Origin: Anaerolineae bacterium
GTDB lineage: Bacteria > Chloroflexota > Anaerolineae > 4572-78 > J111
DNA length: 64,000 bases
Direction of reading: 5' to 3'
Assembly (NCBI GenBank): GCA_022071955.1
Contig: JAJVIM010000005.1
Coordinates: 186,001 to 250,000 of the forward strand
Of the stretch, positions 18,229-27,685 are shown one piece after another. The stretch's first letter is position 1. The number at the start of each line of letters is the position of its first letter. The notes beneath the pieces are model-generated. The model saw nothing but the letters and a program-made list of their open reading frames with translations, was not told the DNA's origin and did not search any database. The position numbers and the translations under genes are program-made.

Positions 18229-20019
18229 TTACACGCGGCAAAACTCGCGGGCCAACTGCGAGGCGCTCAAATGAACCATTGTTGGCCGGCCGTGCGGGCA
18301 TGTGCGCGGGGCGGTTGTTCGTTCCAGTTGGCGAACCAGCTCCTTCATTTCCTCCGGCGAGAGCACCTGTCCCCCCTTAATTGAGGCTCGTTTGCAAACG
18401 GTAATAGCGATTTTTTCGTGGGTTTCTTTGGCCAGCGGAATCGCGCCATCGGCCATCTCCACCAGAATATCAACCAACGCCTGCGCCGGGTCGGCCTGAC
18501 CAAGCATTTCCGGAATCCCCCGAATGCGGTAAGTAGCGCCGCCAAATGACTCAATATCAAACCCAACTTCGGTGAGAATATCCAGCTCGGCAGCGACGAT
18601 TGCCGCGTGGCCCGGCGCTAACTCAACCAGCACCGGCTCCAGCAATCGCTGCTGAGGCACGTCGGCTTTGGCCCGCTGCGCGGCCAGTTTTTCGTACAGA
18701 ATGCGCTCGTGGGCGGCATGCTGATCGATCAGATACAGCCCATCCGGGCCTTCGGCCACAATATACATTTGCTGAATTTGCCCCACCACCCGCATTGGCG
18801 GCATTTTGGTGGGTTCGGTGGGCGGCATCTGCCACACCTCGGCGGCCGTGTCGGGGTTATCGGGCCGGTTGGCAACCGGCAGCGTGCGCTGCGCTTCAAA
18901 GCCCATTTGGTTAAAATTGTGGCCCCGGCTGGCTCCCAGCGTACCGGGCCAGGGGGCGCTGTCGCCGGCGTGCAGGCCAAAACTGCCGGGCGCGTGGCCG
19001 CCCATGCCCGGCACCGGCGAAGCCGCCACGACCGCCTCGCGGACAGCTTTTTGCACGGCCTTAAAAATAAATCGCGGCGACTGAAATTTAACCTCGGCTT
19101 TGGTGGGATGCACGTTAACATCCACTTCGGTGGGGTCAAGTTCAATATTCAGCACCGCCACCGGAAAACGTCCCACCGGCAAAAAGGTGTGGTAGGCCTG
19201 CACCACGGCCTGGTTGAGCGCCCGGTCCTGTATCCAGCGTTTGTTCACAAAAAAGATGATTTGATCGCGCCCGCCCCGATGCAGCGACGTGGCTCCGGTA
19301 AACCCCGCCACGGCCACCGCAGGGCCATCGACCGGCGTTTCCTGATTGGACACTTCGATGAGCTGCCGGGCCGTTTCCAGGCTGAAAACCGCCGCCAGGG
19401 CATCGAACAAATCCCCGCTGCCGCTGGTATGGAAGGTGGTGCGGTTATCGGTTTGCAGGGTAAACCGAATGTGGGGGTAGGCCAGCGCGTAGTGCGACAC
19501 AATCCGGTGGATGTGACCGGCTTCGGTGGCGGTGGCTTTGAGAAACTTGAGCCGGGCCGGCACGTTGTAAAACAGATTTTCTACGCTGATACTGGTGCCG
19601 GCCGCCGAACCGGCCGCGCCCAGCGAAACCTGCTGCCCGCCTTCGAGCCGGATGCGGGTGGCGGTGGTTTGGGCGGCGGGGCGGCTAACCAGTGTTAGCT
19701 GCGACACCGCAGCAATGGAGGCCAGCGCCTCGCCGCGAAAGCCCAGCGTGGTCACGTGGCTCAAATCTTCCACCGACGACAGCTTGCTGGTGGCGTGGCG
19801 GGCAAAAGCCAGCGGCACTTCGGCGGCGGGGATGCCGCCGCCATCGTCCATTACCCGCACCAGCCGCTTGCCGCCCTCTGCAATTTCCACCCGAACCGCC
19901 GTGGCCCCGGCATCGATGGCGTTTTCAACCAGCTCCTTCACCACCGAAGCCGGCCGTTCTACCACCTCGCCGGCGGCAATTTTGGCCGCCACATCTGGCG
20001 CTAATACGTGAATGCTCAT
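18229..20019 (-). CDS. mutL: DNA mismatch repair protein MutL (endonuclease type)
   Basis: A 596-residue MutL. The N-terminal GHKL ATPase has KELVENAIDAGA, DDGGGI and GFRGEAL. The transducer domain continues to about residue 325 (DVNVHPTKAEVKF). After a Pro/Gly-rich linker, the C-terminal domain carries the endonuclease motif DQHAAHERILYE (about 431-442) and the CPHGRP metal motif near the end. It is therefore of the MutL-alpha-like nicking type found in bacteria without MutH. MutS is not in the window. A metallophosphoesterase gene lies upstream on the same strand. Confidence 0.95.
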   Translation of the reverse strand: MSIHVLAPDVAAKIAAGEVVERPASVVKELVENAIDAGATAVRVEIAEGGKRLVRVMDDGGGIPAAEVPLAFARHATSKLSSVEDLSHVTTLGFRGEALASIAAVSQLTLVSRPAAQTTATRIRLEGGQQVSLGAAGSAAGTSISVENLFYNVPARLKFLKATATEAGHIHRIVSHYALAYPHIRFTLQTDNRTTFHTSGSGDLFDALAAVFSLETARQLIEVSNQETPVDGPAVAVAGFTGATSLHRGGRDQIIFFVNKRWIQDRALNQAVVQAYHTFLPVGRFPVAVLNIELDPTEVDVNVHPTKAEVKFQSPRFIFKAVQKAVREAVVAASPVPGMGGHAPGSFGLHAGDSAPWPGTLGASRGHNFNQMGFEAQRTLPVANRPDNPDTAAEVWQMPPTEPTKMPPMRVVGQIQQMYIVAEGPDGLYLIDQHAAHERILYEKLAAQRAKADVPQQRLLEPVLVELAPGHAAIVAAELDILTEVGFDIESFGGATYRIRGIPEMLGQADPAQALVDILVEMADGAIPLAKETHEKIAITVCKRASIKGGQVLSPEEMKELVRQLERTTAPRTCPHGRPTMVHLSASQLAREFCRV

Positions 20020-20125
20020 AAATTATTGTCGCTTTTATACTTGAGCCGCACCTTTCGACGCGCCTCCGCTACGCTTCGGCTGCTCAAGCTGCTTTCTCCT
20101 GAAATTTCGGACGTATTAGTAAAGT

Positions 20126-20977
20126 TCATTTCAGCACCAGCCCGTGTGTTTTGCGCAAAAAATTGTCTACCGCATCGGCGATGGATATGTTGCCGTTGAT
20201 GGTTGCCTGCTGGTATTCAACCGTCCATTGGTACAGCCTGGATTGTGCGGTCCGCAGCTCATCGAGGATAAGCTGCGCCAGCGGGCCACCGTCGGCCATA
20301 AAACCGGTGTCGAAAAAATCCTGCTCGGCCCGGCGGCGATCGTACTCCAGCCGCACAATTTCCGCCGACCAGCCGCCGGCCTGCCACTGCACCTGAGCGT
20401 AGCTGGCGCGGGGGTCGCCATCAAAAGGCAATCCAACCGCCCCGGCGTTCACCACCAGCGTGTTGTCGATGGTACGCACCAGCGGAATGTGGGTGTGGCC
20501 CACGCCCATTACTGCCGGCGGCGGCTCAATTTTTTTGCGCAGATGGGCCTCGGAGGTGTTGGGAAAAATGCCGTTGCGATTGCTCAACATAGAGGCGTGC
20601 ACCACGCGCAACTCGCCGCCGGCGGGACCGGCCACGCTCACCTGAAACGGCATAGCCCGGAGCGCCTTAACGTGCCCGTTGAGTTGCTGGTACGACCAGT
20701 TCGCCACCTGAAAAATATCAAACAGCACGCCCTGCGGCGTTGTTTCTGGCCGGTCAAAGCTGATGACGTAATCTTCGTGGTTGCCTTTAACCACCAGCCA
20801 GTCCTCGGTTTGCTGCTTGTGCTGGATAAATTCCAGGCAGTCCCGTGAGCGCGGCCCACGGTTTACAATATCGCCGGCGACAATGACTCGGTCTGGCTGC
20901 CACCGGGCCACGTGTTCGGCCACGGTTTGCAGAGCGATAAAATTGGCGTGGATGTCGGCTAAAATGGCAATTTTCAT
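20126..20977 (-). CDS. Metallophosphoesterase family protein (YfcE/ApaH-like)
   Basis: A 283-residue calcineurin-like phosphoesterase. The metal motifs are IAILADIHANF (about 3-13, D-x-H), IVAGDIVNRGP (GD), VVKGNHEDYV (GNHE), and the C-terminal VGHTHIPLV (GHTH) with VVNAGAVGLPFDGD. It probably hydrolyses a phosphomonoester or phosphodiester; the substrate is unknown. ATG 20977 is used rather than the TTG one codon earlier. It lies five bases after the sufE stop, so both may be on one transcript. Confidence 0.85.
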   Translation of the reverse strand: MKIAILADIHANFIALQTVAEHVARWQPDRVIVAGDIVNRGPRSRDCLEFIQHKQQTEDWLVVKGNHEDYVISFDRPETTPQGVLFDIFQVANWSYQQLNGHVKALRAMPFQVSVAGPAGGELRVVHASMLSNRNGIFPNTSEAHLRKKIEPPPAVMGVGHTHIPLVRTIDNTLVVNAGAVGLPFDGDPRASYAQVQWQAGGWSAEIVRLEYDRRRAEQDFFDTGFMADGGPLAQLILDELRTAQSRLYQWTVEYQQATINGNISIADAVDNFLRKTHGLVLK

Positions 20978-20982
20978 CAATG

Positions 20983-21414
20983 TTAATTCTGGTTTAGTTT
21001 TTGAGTGGCCAGCCGCCTGATGTACGCTAAAATCGCGCCCAAACCGTTGAGCCGCTGGGCGGTGAGAACTTTGTGCAGCCCCATTTGCTGGTAAAAGTTG
21101 CCCGGCACGTTCAGCACAGCCTCGGGCGAAACGCCATCCAACCCTTCGCCCAAAATGGCGGCAAAACCGCGCACCGTCGGCGATTCGGGCGCTACGTCAA
21201 AATAAAAGTGCATGCCGCCATTTTTGTGCTCGGCGTGAATAAACACCGGGGTCATGCATTCGTGGACCTGTTCCATGTTGGTTTCTTTGTTCAACCAATC
21301 CGGCAGCGGCGGCATTCTTTCAGAATATTCCAGCAGCAGTTCCAGCTTCTCTTGCCCTTCGGCCCAGCTAAATTCTTCGACAATTTCCTGCAAGCGGGCA
21401 GGTAATTCGCTCAT
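20983..21414 (-). CDS. sufE: SufE family sulfur-acceptor protein
   Basis: A 143-residue SufE: EEFSWAEGQEKLELLLEYSERMPPLP at the N terminus, the conserved cysteine in VHECMTPVFI (C53), and the FVAP/RGFAAILGEGLDG segment. SufE accepts persulfide sulfur from SufS and stimulates Fe-S cluster assembly. The Cys in VHEC replaces the common V-x-GC context but is at the right place. The start is ATG 21414 with an AGAGGAG site. No other suf gene is adjacent. Confidence 0.88.
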   Translation of the reverse strand: MSELPARLQEIVEEFSWAEGQEKLELLLEYSERMPPLPDWLNKETNMEQVHECMTPVFIHAEHKNGGMHFYFDVAPESPTVRGFAAILGEGLDGVSPEAVLNVPGNFYQQMGLHKVLTAQRLNGLGAILAYIRRLATQKLNQN

Positions 21415-21437
21415 AAACAAACAGCTCCTCTAAAGAT

Positions 21438-21469
21438 AGGATTCAGGAGTCGGGAATCAGGAATCAGAG
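21438..21469. repeat. Heptamer-type repeat (GGAxTCA units)
   Basis: Units AGGATTC, AGGAGTC, GGGAATC and AGGAATC follow each other in the sufE upstream region. They are the same repeat type as those inside the methyltransferase gene at 48875. Confidence 0.6.
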
Positions 21470-21536
21470 TGCGTCCCTGTTCACAGGTTTTATCCGGTCG
21501 AACTGTTATTTTAACCGAAAGCGGCTGTTTCGTCCA

Positions 21537-21565
21537 TTGACCCAACGCCGATTGCCGTCTATAAT
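21537..21565 (+). promoter_or_regulatory. Sigma-70-type promoter for the pentapeptide-repeat gene
   Basis: TTGACC at 21537-21542, a 17-base spacer, and a perfect TATAAT at 21560-21565, 39 bases before the start codon. Confidence 0.8.
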
Positions 21566-21604
21566 TTATGTCACCGATTTTTTCTACAGGAGTTTCAATC
21601 ACCC

Positions 21605-22300
21605 ATGTCCAGTGTCACACGCGAACAAATTCAAGACCTGCTCCAACAAAAGAGCGGCGAACTATCATTTGCCGGCCAGGATTTGAGCGGGCTTGATCTC
21701 TCTGGTTTGGAATTGAGCGGGACGGATTTTAGCCGGGCCAATCTGAGCGGCACACTCTTTAAAAATTGCCAGATTCGACAGGTGAATTTGAGCCAGGCCA
21801 ATCTGGAAAACAGTAATCTGGCCGGAGCCAACTTGAGCGGGGCCACGTTAACCGGCGCGCGGCTGGCCGGAGCCAACTTTTCAGATGCCTACCTGCTCAG
21901 AGCCAACCTGGCCGGGGTCAATTTGCAGGGGGTCAATCTGGCCAAATCCAAACTCGATGAAGTAAACCTGAGCCAGACCAACTTGCAGGAGGCCAACCTG
22001 GACCGCGCCTTTGCTGTGCGGGCCAACCTGGCCGGGGCCAATCTGGCGCAGGCCAACCTGTTTGAAGTCAATTTAAAAAATGCCAATTTGAGCGGCGCGT
22101 CGCTGCGCGGGGCCAATCTGCGCAGTGCGTTTTTGGAGGGGGCCAACATTGCCGGCGCGGATTTTACCGATGCCGAGTTGTCGGATGCGGTGGTGCGGCT
22201 GGCCACGTACAACGCGCAGACGCGCTGGGCTGCCGGTTTTGACCCGGCGGCGGCGGGCGCTGTTTTGGCTAAAAAGAAAAAATGGCTGGGGTTGTTTTGA
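21605..22300 (+). CDS. Pentapeptide-repeat protein
   Basis: A 231-residue protein. From about residue 20 to 205 it is a run of A(N/D)LxG-type pentapeptides (for example LSGANLSGATLTGARLAG), which fold as a right-handed quadrilateral beta helix. A short N-terminal helix (REQIQDLLQQKSG) and a basic C-terminal tail flank the repeats. Some relatives mimic DNA and protect gyrase, but most are uncharacterised. It has a strong promoter of its own. The next gene begins within its last codons. Confidence 0.85.
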   Translation: MSSVTREQIQDLLQQKSGELSFAGQDLSGLDLSGLELSGTDFSRANLSGTLFKNCQIRQVNLSQANLENSNLAGANLSGATLTGARLAGANFSDAYLLRANLAGVNLQGVNLAKSKLDEVNLSQTNLQEANLDRAFAVRANLAGANLAQANLFEVNLKNANLSGASLRGANLRSAFLEGANIAGADFTDAELSDAVVRLATYNAQTRWAAGFDPAAAGAVLAKKKKWLGLF

Positions 22301-23379
22301 GGTTAAGAGTAATTTTGGTTAGAAAGCAAGCGATTGGGCTTTTATTAATTTTGATGATCGGTGCCGCGGTGCTGTTGGGCTGCCAGCCGGCTACCCCCGC
22401 GCCGCCAACCCCCACGCTCACGCCGACGCGCGCGCCGGTGGTGCCGCGCAACGACAACGTTGAGGCGCTCAACTCGGCGGCGGCGGCTGTGGGAAAAATT
22501 GAGTTTGGGCTGGCTCCGCTGCTGCTCGAAGACAAAACCACCATTCGGCTTGAAACCCGCGGCGGTACGCAGGTGGCCCGCATGCGATACCCCACCCAAC
22601 CGGCCGATGCCCTGGCCTGGAAATCTGCCGACAGTTTTGTGCTGGCGGTGGCGGTGCGGCAGGCCATGCTCAATTCGCCGCAAGTTAACCGGGTGGCGTT
22701 GGGGCAGTTTGGCGTTCCGGCGTCGGTGGAGACCACCTCTGAGCCGGTGCAACATACTGCCGCCTGGGTCACATTTGCCGATGGCACCCGGGCCATTGTT
22801 GACCTGTCGCCGCTATCAACCAACTTTGCTCCCCGGCACATTCCGCAGCAAATGCTGGTTGACCCGGTGGAAATTGAAAATCAATTTGATCGCCGGCGCA
22901 GCGGGGTGTATCTCAATGAACTCCAGCCGATGAAAGTGATTGAGGCCGATGGCCAGTTGTTGTATCTGCTGGCCAAAATAGAGGTAACTTACGACCAGTA
23001 TCGCTTTTTGCTGCGCCTGCATCCGGTGCAAATTGCTGATCCAATGCGGTCGATGGAATTAAGCCCGGGCATCACTGCCGGCGTAGAAATTGACCGCGAC
23101 GAATTTGAAAAGTTAAAAGAACTTTTGCTCCAGGCTGGCCCCACGGTGTTTGCCAAACACCCTGAACTGCTCACCCGGCAGGGGCAGCTTTCGCCGCAGT
23201 TGAGTGCGGCCATGGACAATAACCTGGAACTGCTGTGGCATTTGATCACCAAATTCCAGCATCAGCAGCCGGACCCGTCTGTACCCACCCCCACGCCGGA
23301 ACCGACGGCCACGCCCACGCTCACCCCCACGCCGGAACCGACGGCCACGCCCAAAAAACTGCCGCTGATCACCTCATAA
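22282..23379 (+). CDS. Putative lipoprotein with Pro/Thr linkers
   Basis: A 365-residue protein with a lipoprotein-type signal (GLLLILMIGAAVLLGC, lipobox LLGC at about 31-34). A Pro/Thr-rich linker (PATPAPPTPTLTPTRAP) follows, then a globular domain (about 55-330) I do not recognise, and a second linker (PTPTPEPTATPTLTPTPEP). It ends KKLPLITS. It is probably anchored by lipid on the outer face of the membrane. ATG 22282 overlaps the preceding gene; TTG 22315 would give a more normal signal length, so the start is uncertain. It converges on the ferredoxin gene with a six-base overlap. Confidence 0.6.
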   Translation: MAGVVLRLRVILVRKQAIGLLLILMIGAAVLLGCQPATPAPPTPTLTPTRAPVVPRNDNVEALNSAAAAVGKIEFGLAPLLLEDKTTIRLETRGGTQVARMRYPTQPADALAWKSADSFVLAVAVRQAMLNSPQVNRVALGQFGVPASVETTSEPVQHTAAWVTFADGTRAIVDLSPLSTNFAPRHIPQQMLVDPVEIENQFDRRRSGVYLNELQPMKVIEADGQLLYLLAKIEVTYDQYRFLLRLHPVQIADPMRSMELSPGITAGVEIDRDEFEKLKELLLQAGPTVFAKHPELLTRQGQLSPQLSAAMDNNLELLWHLITKFQHQQPDPSVPTPTPEPTATPTLTPTPEPTATPKKLPLITS

Positions 23380-23718
23380 AAAGAGCGGCCGCTTGAACGA
23401 ATTGGGCGCGCGCAGCGACTCAACCGGTTGCCCGCCCAAAATATGCTCCTCAAAAATGCGCCGCAGCGCGGTTTCGTCAACGCGGTGATATTTAACGCCC
23501 TCGGGATGAACAATCAAAATTGGGCCATCTTCGCATACGGCCAGGCAGTTGGTAATGGTGCAGGTGGCGTGCTGCGGGTGATCGGGGTTGTCAAGCCCGT
23601 GCCGGGCAATCAGCTCCAGCAGCAGCGTTTCAATGTTGCGCCCTTTTTCTGGCGGGGCGCACTGGCCGCGGACGCAAATCATCACCCGCCGGCCGCGCCG
23701 GGATTCAAACAGACTCAT
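23374..23718 (-). CDS. Thioredoxin-fold [2Fe-2S] ferredoxin
   Basis: A 114-residue protein matching the thioredoxin-like 2Fe-2S ferredoxin family: ICVRGQCAPPEKG (C15, C20) and TNCLAVCEDGPILIVHPEG (C58, C62) supply the four cluster ligands. C53 is an extra cysteine. These proteins carry electrons in the cytoplasm; the partner is not evident. It follows the metallopeptidase-like gene on the same strand by nine bases. Confidence 0.85.
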   Translation of the reverse strand: MSLFESRRGRRVMICVRGQCAPPEKGRNIETLLLELIARHGLDNPDHPQHATCTITNCLAVCEDGPILIVHPEGVKYHRVDETALRRIFEEHILGGQPVESLRAPNSFKRPLFL

Positions 23719-23727
23719 CGGAATGGC

Positions 23728-25038
23728 TCACTTTGTTGGGATGTTGTTTTCATGCAGCCAGCTCTGGTAATCGGCGTCGCTGTTTAACCAGCCCACCCGG
23801 TCGAGAAAAGCTTTGAGACCGGCGGCGCGCGCCCGGAGCTGCCGGAGCTGCGGGCCGGTGGGATCAATTGAGCCGGGGCTAAGGGCATACGAGCCGTGGA
23901 AGGCAAAATACGCCTGATTCAAACGGCGCAGGTTGTACCCTTTGCTCACCAGCTTTTGGCGCTCATTTTCCATGTAGGTTTCGGCCTGATCAACCTGGCC
24001 TGCCGCCAGCAGCTCGTCAACGTGCCGGCGGATGGCGCGCATGGCCAGTTGAAATTCCGATGGCTCGTCCGGTTGGGGCTGGCCGTGTTCGTCCAGCGGC
24101 GGCAGTTTGTTGACCCAATCCGGGTAAAACCGCTCGATGACTTTGTGGCTCACTTCCTGCCCCACCAGCGAGGCGGTGGTCTCGTTGACGGTGGTCAGTT
24201 GGTGGCTGCTGCCGTAGCCCCAGGCAATGTTGGTGGGAAAGGTGTACAGGTAATTATGCACCCACTCGTGGGCGGTGGTATCGATGAGCCACGGCAGCCA
24301 GGTGCTGCCCACCACCATTGTCGGGTAGCTGCCCAGCCCGCCCACATCGGTTACATAGGCAGAAATATCGCCGCGCTGCTGGAGCGCATCTTCAATGCGG
24401 CTGCGCTCGGCGGGGTCAAGGCCGGGCGACAGCCCTACAAAATATTTGCGCTCAATTTTGTCCCGCGGCGAAAGAATGAGCGCGGTCGGCGCATCAACCA
24501 GCCGGAAAGCGACCGGCGGCAGCACCTGCCCGTCCAGCCCAAAGCCCTCGCTGCGGAGAACAGCTTCAATTTGGCGGGAAATGATGGTTTCAACCTGCGG
24601 CAGTAATTTGGCCTGCTGCTGTTTCAGCGCCGCCACTTCCTGTTCCGGCTCGGCGGCGCGCTGGCCGGCCTGGCTGCCGGCGCTGGCGTAAATTTTGTTG
24701 ATGGCCTGCTCCAGCCGGCGAATGTCATCTTCCTGCCGGATGTACGTTTCAACCACCGCCCGCTGTTCCGCGTTGCCGGCGGGGATGGCCGGCGGCCAGA
24801 CGCGGCGCTCAATTTCATTGGCTGCTGCCAGCGAAATCCAGTCCACAAAATCAAATTGTTCGCCGGCCGTGAGCCGGTTGACCTGCACCATCAGATCGCT
24901 CTGCGGAGCCACGCTGGCGGCGGTCAGCCCAAAAATCAGGCCGACAAATAGCAGCAGCCGGGCGGCGCGCTGTTTCCAGCGACGGCGGCGCGTTTTAGCC
25001 GCCAGTTTGAGTTTTTGCAGCGATGGTAGCCAGAGCAT
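23728..25038 (-). CDS. Membrane-anchored HExxH (gluzincin-like) metallopeptidase
   Basis: A 436-residue protein with a basic N terminus and one membrane helix (about 27-45). A helical/coiled-coil region (about 95-165) is followed by a domain with TTAHEWVHNYL, a zinc-type HExxH motif. About 25 residues later VNETTASLVGQE offers the third ligand (N-E-x-x-A), the order used by gluzincins. It is probably an extracytoplasmic zinc peptidase of unknown substrate. I do not know a named family. Its ATG overlaps the stop of the upstream TrkA-domain gene by one base. Confidence 0.6.
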   Translation of the reverse strand: MLWLPSLQKLKLAAKTRRRRWKQRAARLLLFVGLIFGLTAASVAPQSDLMVQVNRLTAGEQFDFVDWISLAAANEIERRVWPPAIPAGNAEQRAVVETYIRQEDDIRRLEQAINKIYASAGSQAGQRAAEPEQEVAALKQQQAKLLPQVETIISRQIEAVLRSEGFGLDGQVLPPVAFRLVDAPTALILSPRDKIERKYFVGLSPGLDPAERSRIEDALQQRGDISAYVTDVGGLGSYPTMVVGSTWLPWLIDTTAHEWVHNYLYTFPTNIAWGYGSSHQLTTVNETTASLVGQEVSHKVIERFYPDWVNKLPPLDEHGQPQPDEPSEFQLAMRAIRRHVDELLAAGQVDQAETYMENERQKLVSKGYNLRRLNQAYFAFHGSYALSPGSIDPTGPQLRQLRARAAGLKAFLDRVGWLNSDADYQSWLHENNIPTK

Positions 25039-25868
25039 TATTCACCACCCGGATGGCTGCCGGTAACTTCTTCCAGCTTGTCCTGCGTGCCGATGACCAT
25101 CAAAATATCATCGTGGTGCAGTTCGGTGTCGCCGCGCGGGGCAAAACGGTAGCGCTTTTTAATTTGATAGATGGCCTCGCCCGCGGCCGAGTCATCGGCC
25201 TGTTCCCGGGCCGGTTTAACAGCCACCACCAGCAAGCCCGTGTACCGGCCAATATCTTTGATCTGCAGCGCCGTCGAGCCGGAATGCCGGCCGGCTTCGA
25301 TCAGCTCGGCCAGTTCGGGGATGATGATTTTTGACAGCGGCAACTCGGTGAACCGCAGGGTTTTGTCTTTGGCCCGCACCCGGGCCATCTGATCCAAAAA
25401 CCGAACCACTTCGGGCCGGACCATTTCTGAAGCCATCCGCATCCCGCCGATGGCTTCCGTGGAAACCACTTTGTTGGCCCCGGCTTTTTCCAGCTTTTCG
25501 CGGTTGCCGGCTTCGTCATCCACCCGGGCCACAATCCGCAGCGCCGGGTTGAGCGCGCGAGCGGTGAGCGTGGTGAACAGATTGTCTTTGTCGTGGCTGA
25601 GCGCCGCCACCAATCCCCGCGCCGATTTGATGCCGGCCCGCTCCAGCGTTTCGTCCTCGGTGGCGTCACCCAAAATGGTGACCAAACTTGCCCCCGACTG
25701 GGTCGCATTGTGGCTTACCCGGGCCAGTACCTCGGCATCCTGATCGATGACCGCCAGCGGCAGTTGCAGCTCGCAAAAATGGGCCACAAGGCTCTGCCCG
25801 GTGCGGCCGGCGCCGCACAAAATGTAATGGCCGGTTAGTAAATTTACGTCCACAGTCTGGTCAGCCAC
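25038..25868 (-). CDS. TrkA-domain (RCK) potassium channel regulatory protein
   Basis: A 276-residue protein with an N-terminal RCK/TrkA-N Rossmann domain (HYILCGAGRTGQSLV, then VIDQDAEV, LGDATEDETLERAGI) and a TrkA-C domain (about 195-270). The nucleotide motif is G-A-G-x-x-G. It senses NAD(H) or another nucleotide and gates K+ flux in the cytoplasm. It overlaps the upstream channel gene by 25 bases, and its RCK half is closely similar to the RCK half of that channel, suggesting duplication and joint assembly into a hetero-octameric ring. Confidence 0.85.
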   Translation of the reverse strand: MADQTVDVNLLTGHYILCGAGRTGQSLVAHFCELQLPLAVIDQDAEVLARVSHNATQSGASLVTILGDATEDETLERAGIKSARGLVAALSHDKDNLFTTLTARALNPALRIVARVDDEAGNREKLEKAGANKVVSTEAIGGMRMASEMVRPEVVRFLDQMARVRAKDKTLRFTELPLSKIIIPELAELIEAGRHSGSTALQIKDIGRYTGLLVVAVKPAREQADDSAAGEAIYQIKKRYRFAPRGDTELHHDDILMVIGTQDKLEEVTGSHPGGE

Positions 25869-27685
25869 GTATCAAATCCCTGGTGAGAGAGCACAATCTG
25901 TTGCAAATGGAGCCGCTGTTCCGGCGTGGCCATTACAATCAGCACGTCACCGCGCTGGAGCACGGTGTTGCCGCGCGGCGTGTAAATATACGGCTCGGCT
26001 TCGACGCCGGTTTTGCCGCGTTTGATAGCCACCACAATCAGTTCGGTGCGTTGTCCAATATCAGAAATCTGCAGTTCGCCGCTGTCCAGCCGCTCAACCA
26101 GCGCCGGAATTTTGATGTCGTCCACGTGGACTTCATCGAGCCGCAGCGTTTCGCCGGTCTGTTGTTCGGCTTCGAGCATTTCATCCAGCAGGTTGACCAC
26201 CTCCGAGTTGAGCAGCTCCGAGGCCATTCGCCGCCCACTGACGGCGTTGGGCGAAACTATCAGATCGGCCCCGGCTTTTTCTAGCTTGTTTCTGTTTTTC
26301 TCGTCTTTGATCCGGGCGATGATTTTTAGCCCGGGGTTGAGTGCGCGCGCGCTGAGCGTAACAAACACGTTGTCTTTGTCATCGCTGAGGGCGGCCACCA
26401 GCCCTTTGCTGCGCTCCACTCCGGCCAGCCGCAGCGACTCATCGCGGGTGGCATCGCCCTGCACATACGGAATTTCCACTTCACGCATTAAATTTTCCAG
26501 CACAGTCAGCTCTTGTTCAATCACCACAAACGGGTACTGGCTTTTGTAAAATTCAATGGCCAGTTGCCGGCCCAGATTGCCCGCGCCGCACAGGATATAG
26601 TGATCGTGCATTTTGACGATCTTTTTGTCAACTAATTTGCCGCGTAAAAGCTGGTGAAACTGGCCATCGATCACAAAGGAGGCCAGCGAAGTGACCGCGT
26701 AACCGCCAATGCCAATGGCAAACAGGCTCAAAAAAATGGTAAATACCCGGCCTTCAAAGGTGATGGGGCTGTAATCGCCGTAGCCGATGGTGGTCATAGT
26801 GATGATGGTGGCGTACAGCGAATCTTGCAGGTCCCAGCCTTCAAGCTGGTGGTAACCAACCATGCCGACAATGGCCACCATCACAAACAAATAAAATGCC
26901 CGGAAAACGCGAAACTGGTTCAAAATTGAGGCCGGCACCCGGCTGAACATAAAAACCAGTACCGCAACGAGGGTGAGGCTGGCGTAGATAATGATGGGAG
27001 TGGGGCGGTTCCATTCGGTGGGCGGCACAAACAGCGCCGAAACCACAATGCCGCCCAGTATCACGCTGGCCGAGGTAAATGTCCAGTTGAGCAGGGGCCG
27101 GTACGATACCGTGTGTTCAAAAACCGTGGCGTTTTGCACCTGATCGTGAATGGTTGACAGCAGCCGGGTGCGGGCCAGCGCGGCGTAAATATGCCAGCCC
27201 GACAGACCAAAAACCAGCACATCGCCCAAAAAATCAAACACCTGATAGGCCAGATACGCCTGCCCGGTGGGTGGTTCGATGATCAGCCAGCCGAGCAGCG
27301 TGCCGGCGGTGATGGCCAGCAGCTCTTTGCGCGTATTGAGCCTGTAGGCAGCCACTTCCAGCCGGCGCAGCCGGTCGTTAAAAGGGACAATGACGTGATA
27401 GGTGTTGAGCGTTTGCACCAGCCGGCGACGCAGCAGGGGGATAACCAGCAGCAAATACAGGCCGGTTACCGGCAAATAAACCGAATACCACCAGTGGTAA
27501 CCCGCCCACAAATCAATGGCCGCCCCTTCAACCAGGGCTATCGCCAGGAAAACGGCATACAGCCCCACGGTGATCGCCGTGCTGGCAATGGGCCAGGAGC
27601 GAATGTGTAATTTGGCGACGAGCGTTTCCGGTAAAGTTGACAGCTCCGGGGGCGGAAGTTCGCCATAAGAAACCAGGTTAGGCAC
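25844..27685 (-). CDS. Potassium channel with cytoplasmic TrkA-N/TrkA-C domains
   Basis: A 613-residue protein. The N-terminal part (about 25-330) holds several membrane helices and an ion-channel pore with the K+ selectivity filter TIGYGD (about 298-303). It is followed by an RCK domain (HYILCGAGNLGRQLA, VQGDATRDESLRLAGV) and TrkA-C. It is longer than simple two-helix channels: extra helices precede the pore. The start is GTG 27685, overlapping the PepF stop by eight bases. With the downstream TrkA-domain gene it forms a K+ channel unit. Confidence 0.87.
   Translation of the reverse strand: MPNLVSYGELPPPELSTLPETLVAKLHIRSWPIASTAITVGLYAVFLAIALVEGAAIDLWAGYHWWYSVYLPVTGLYLLLVIPLLRRRLVQTLNTYHVIVPFNDRLRRLEVAAYRLNTRKELLAITAGTLLGWLIIEPPTGQAYLAYQVFDFLGDVLVFGLSGWHIYAALARTRLLSTIHDQVQNATVFEHTVSYRPLLNWTFTSASVILGGIVVSALFVPPTEWNRPTPIIIYASLTLVAVLVFMFSRVPASILNQFRVFRAFYLFVMVAIVGMVGYHQLEGWDLQDSLYATIITMTTIGYGDYSPITFEGRVFTIFLSLFAIGIGGYAVTSLASFVIDGQFHQLLRGKLVDKKIVKMHDHYILCGAGNLGRQLAIEFYKSQYPFVVIEQELTVLENLMREVEIPYVQGDATRDESLRLAGVERSKGLVAALSDDKDNVFVTLSARALNPGLKIIARIKDEKNRNKLEKAGADLIVSPNAVSGRRMASELLNSEVVNLLDEMLEAEQQTGETLRLDEVHVDDIKIPALVERLDSGELQISDIGQRTELIVVAIKRGKTGVEAEPYIYTPRGNTVLQRGDVLIVMATPEQRLHLQQIVLSHQGFDTWLTRLWT

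Noticed and set aside
18709-19698. 329-residue plus-strand open frame
   Set aside because: Antisense to mutL.
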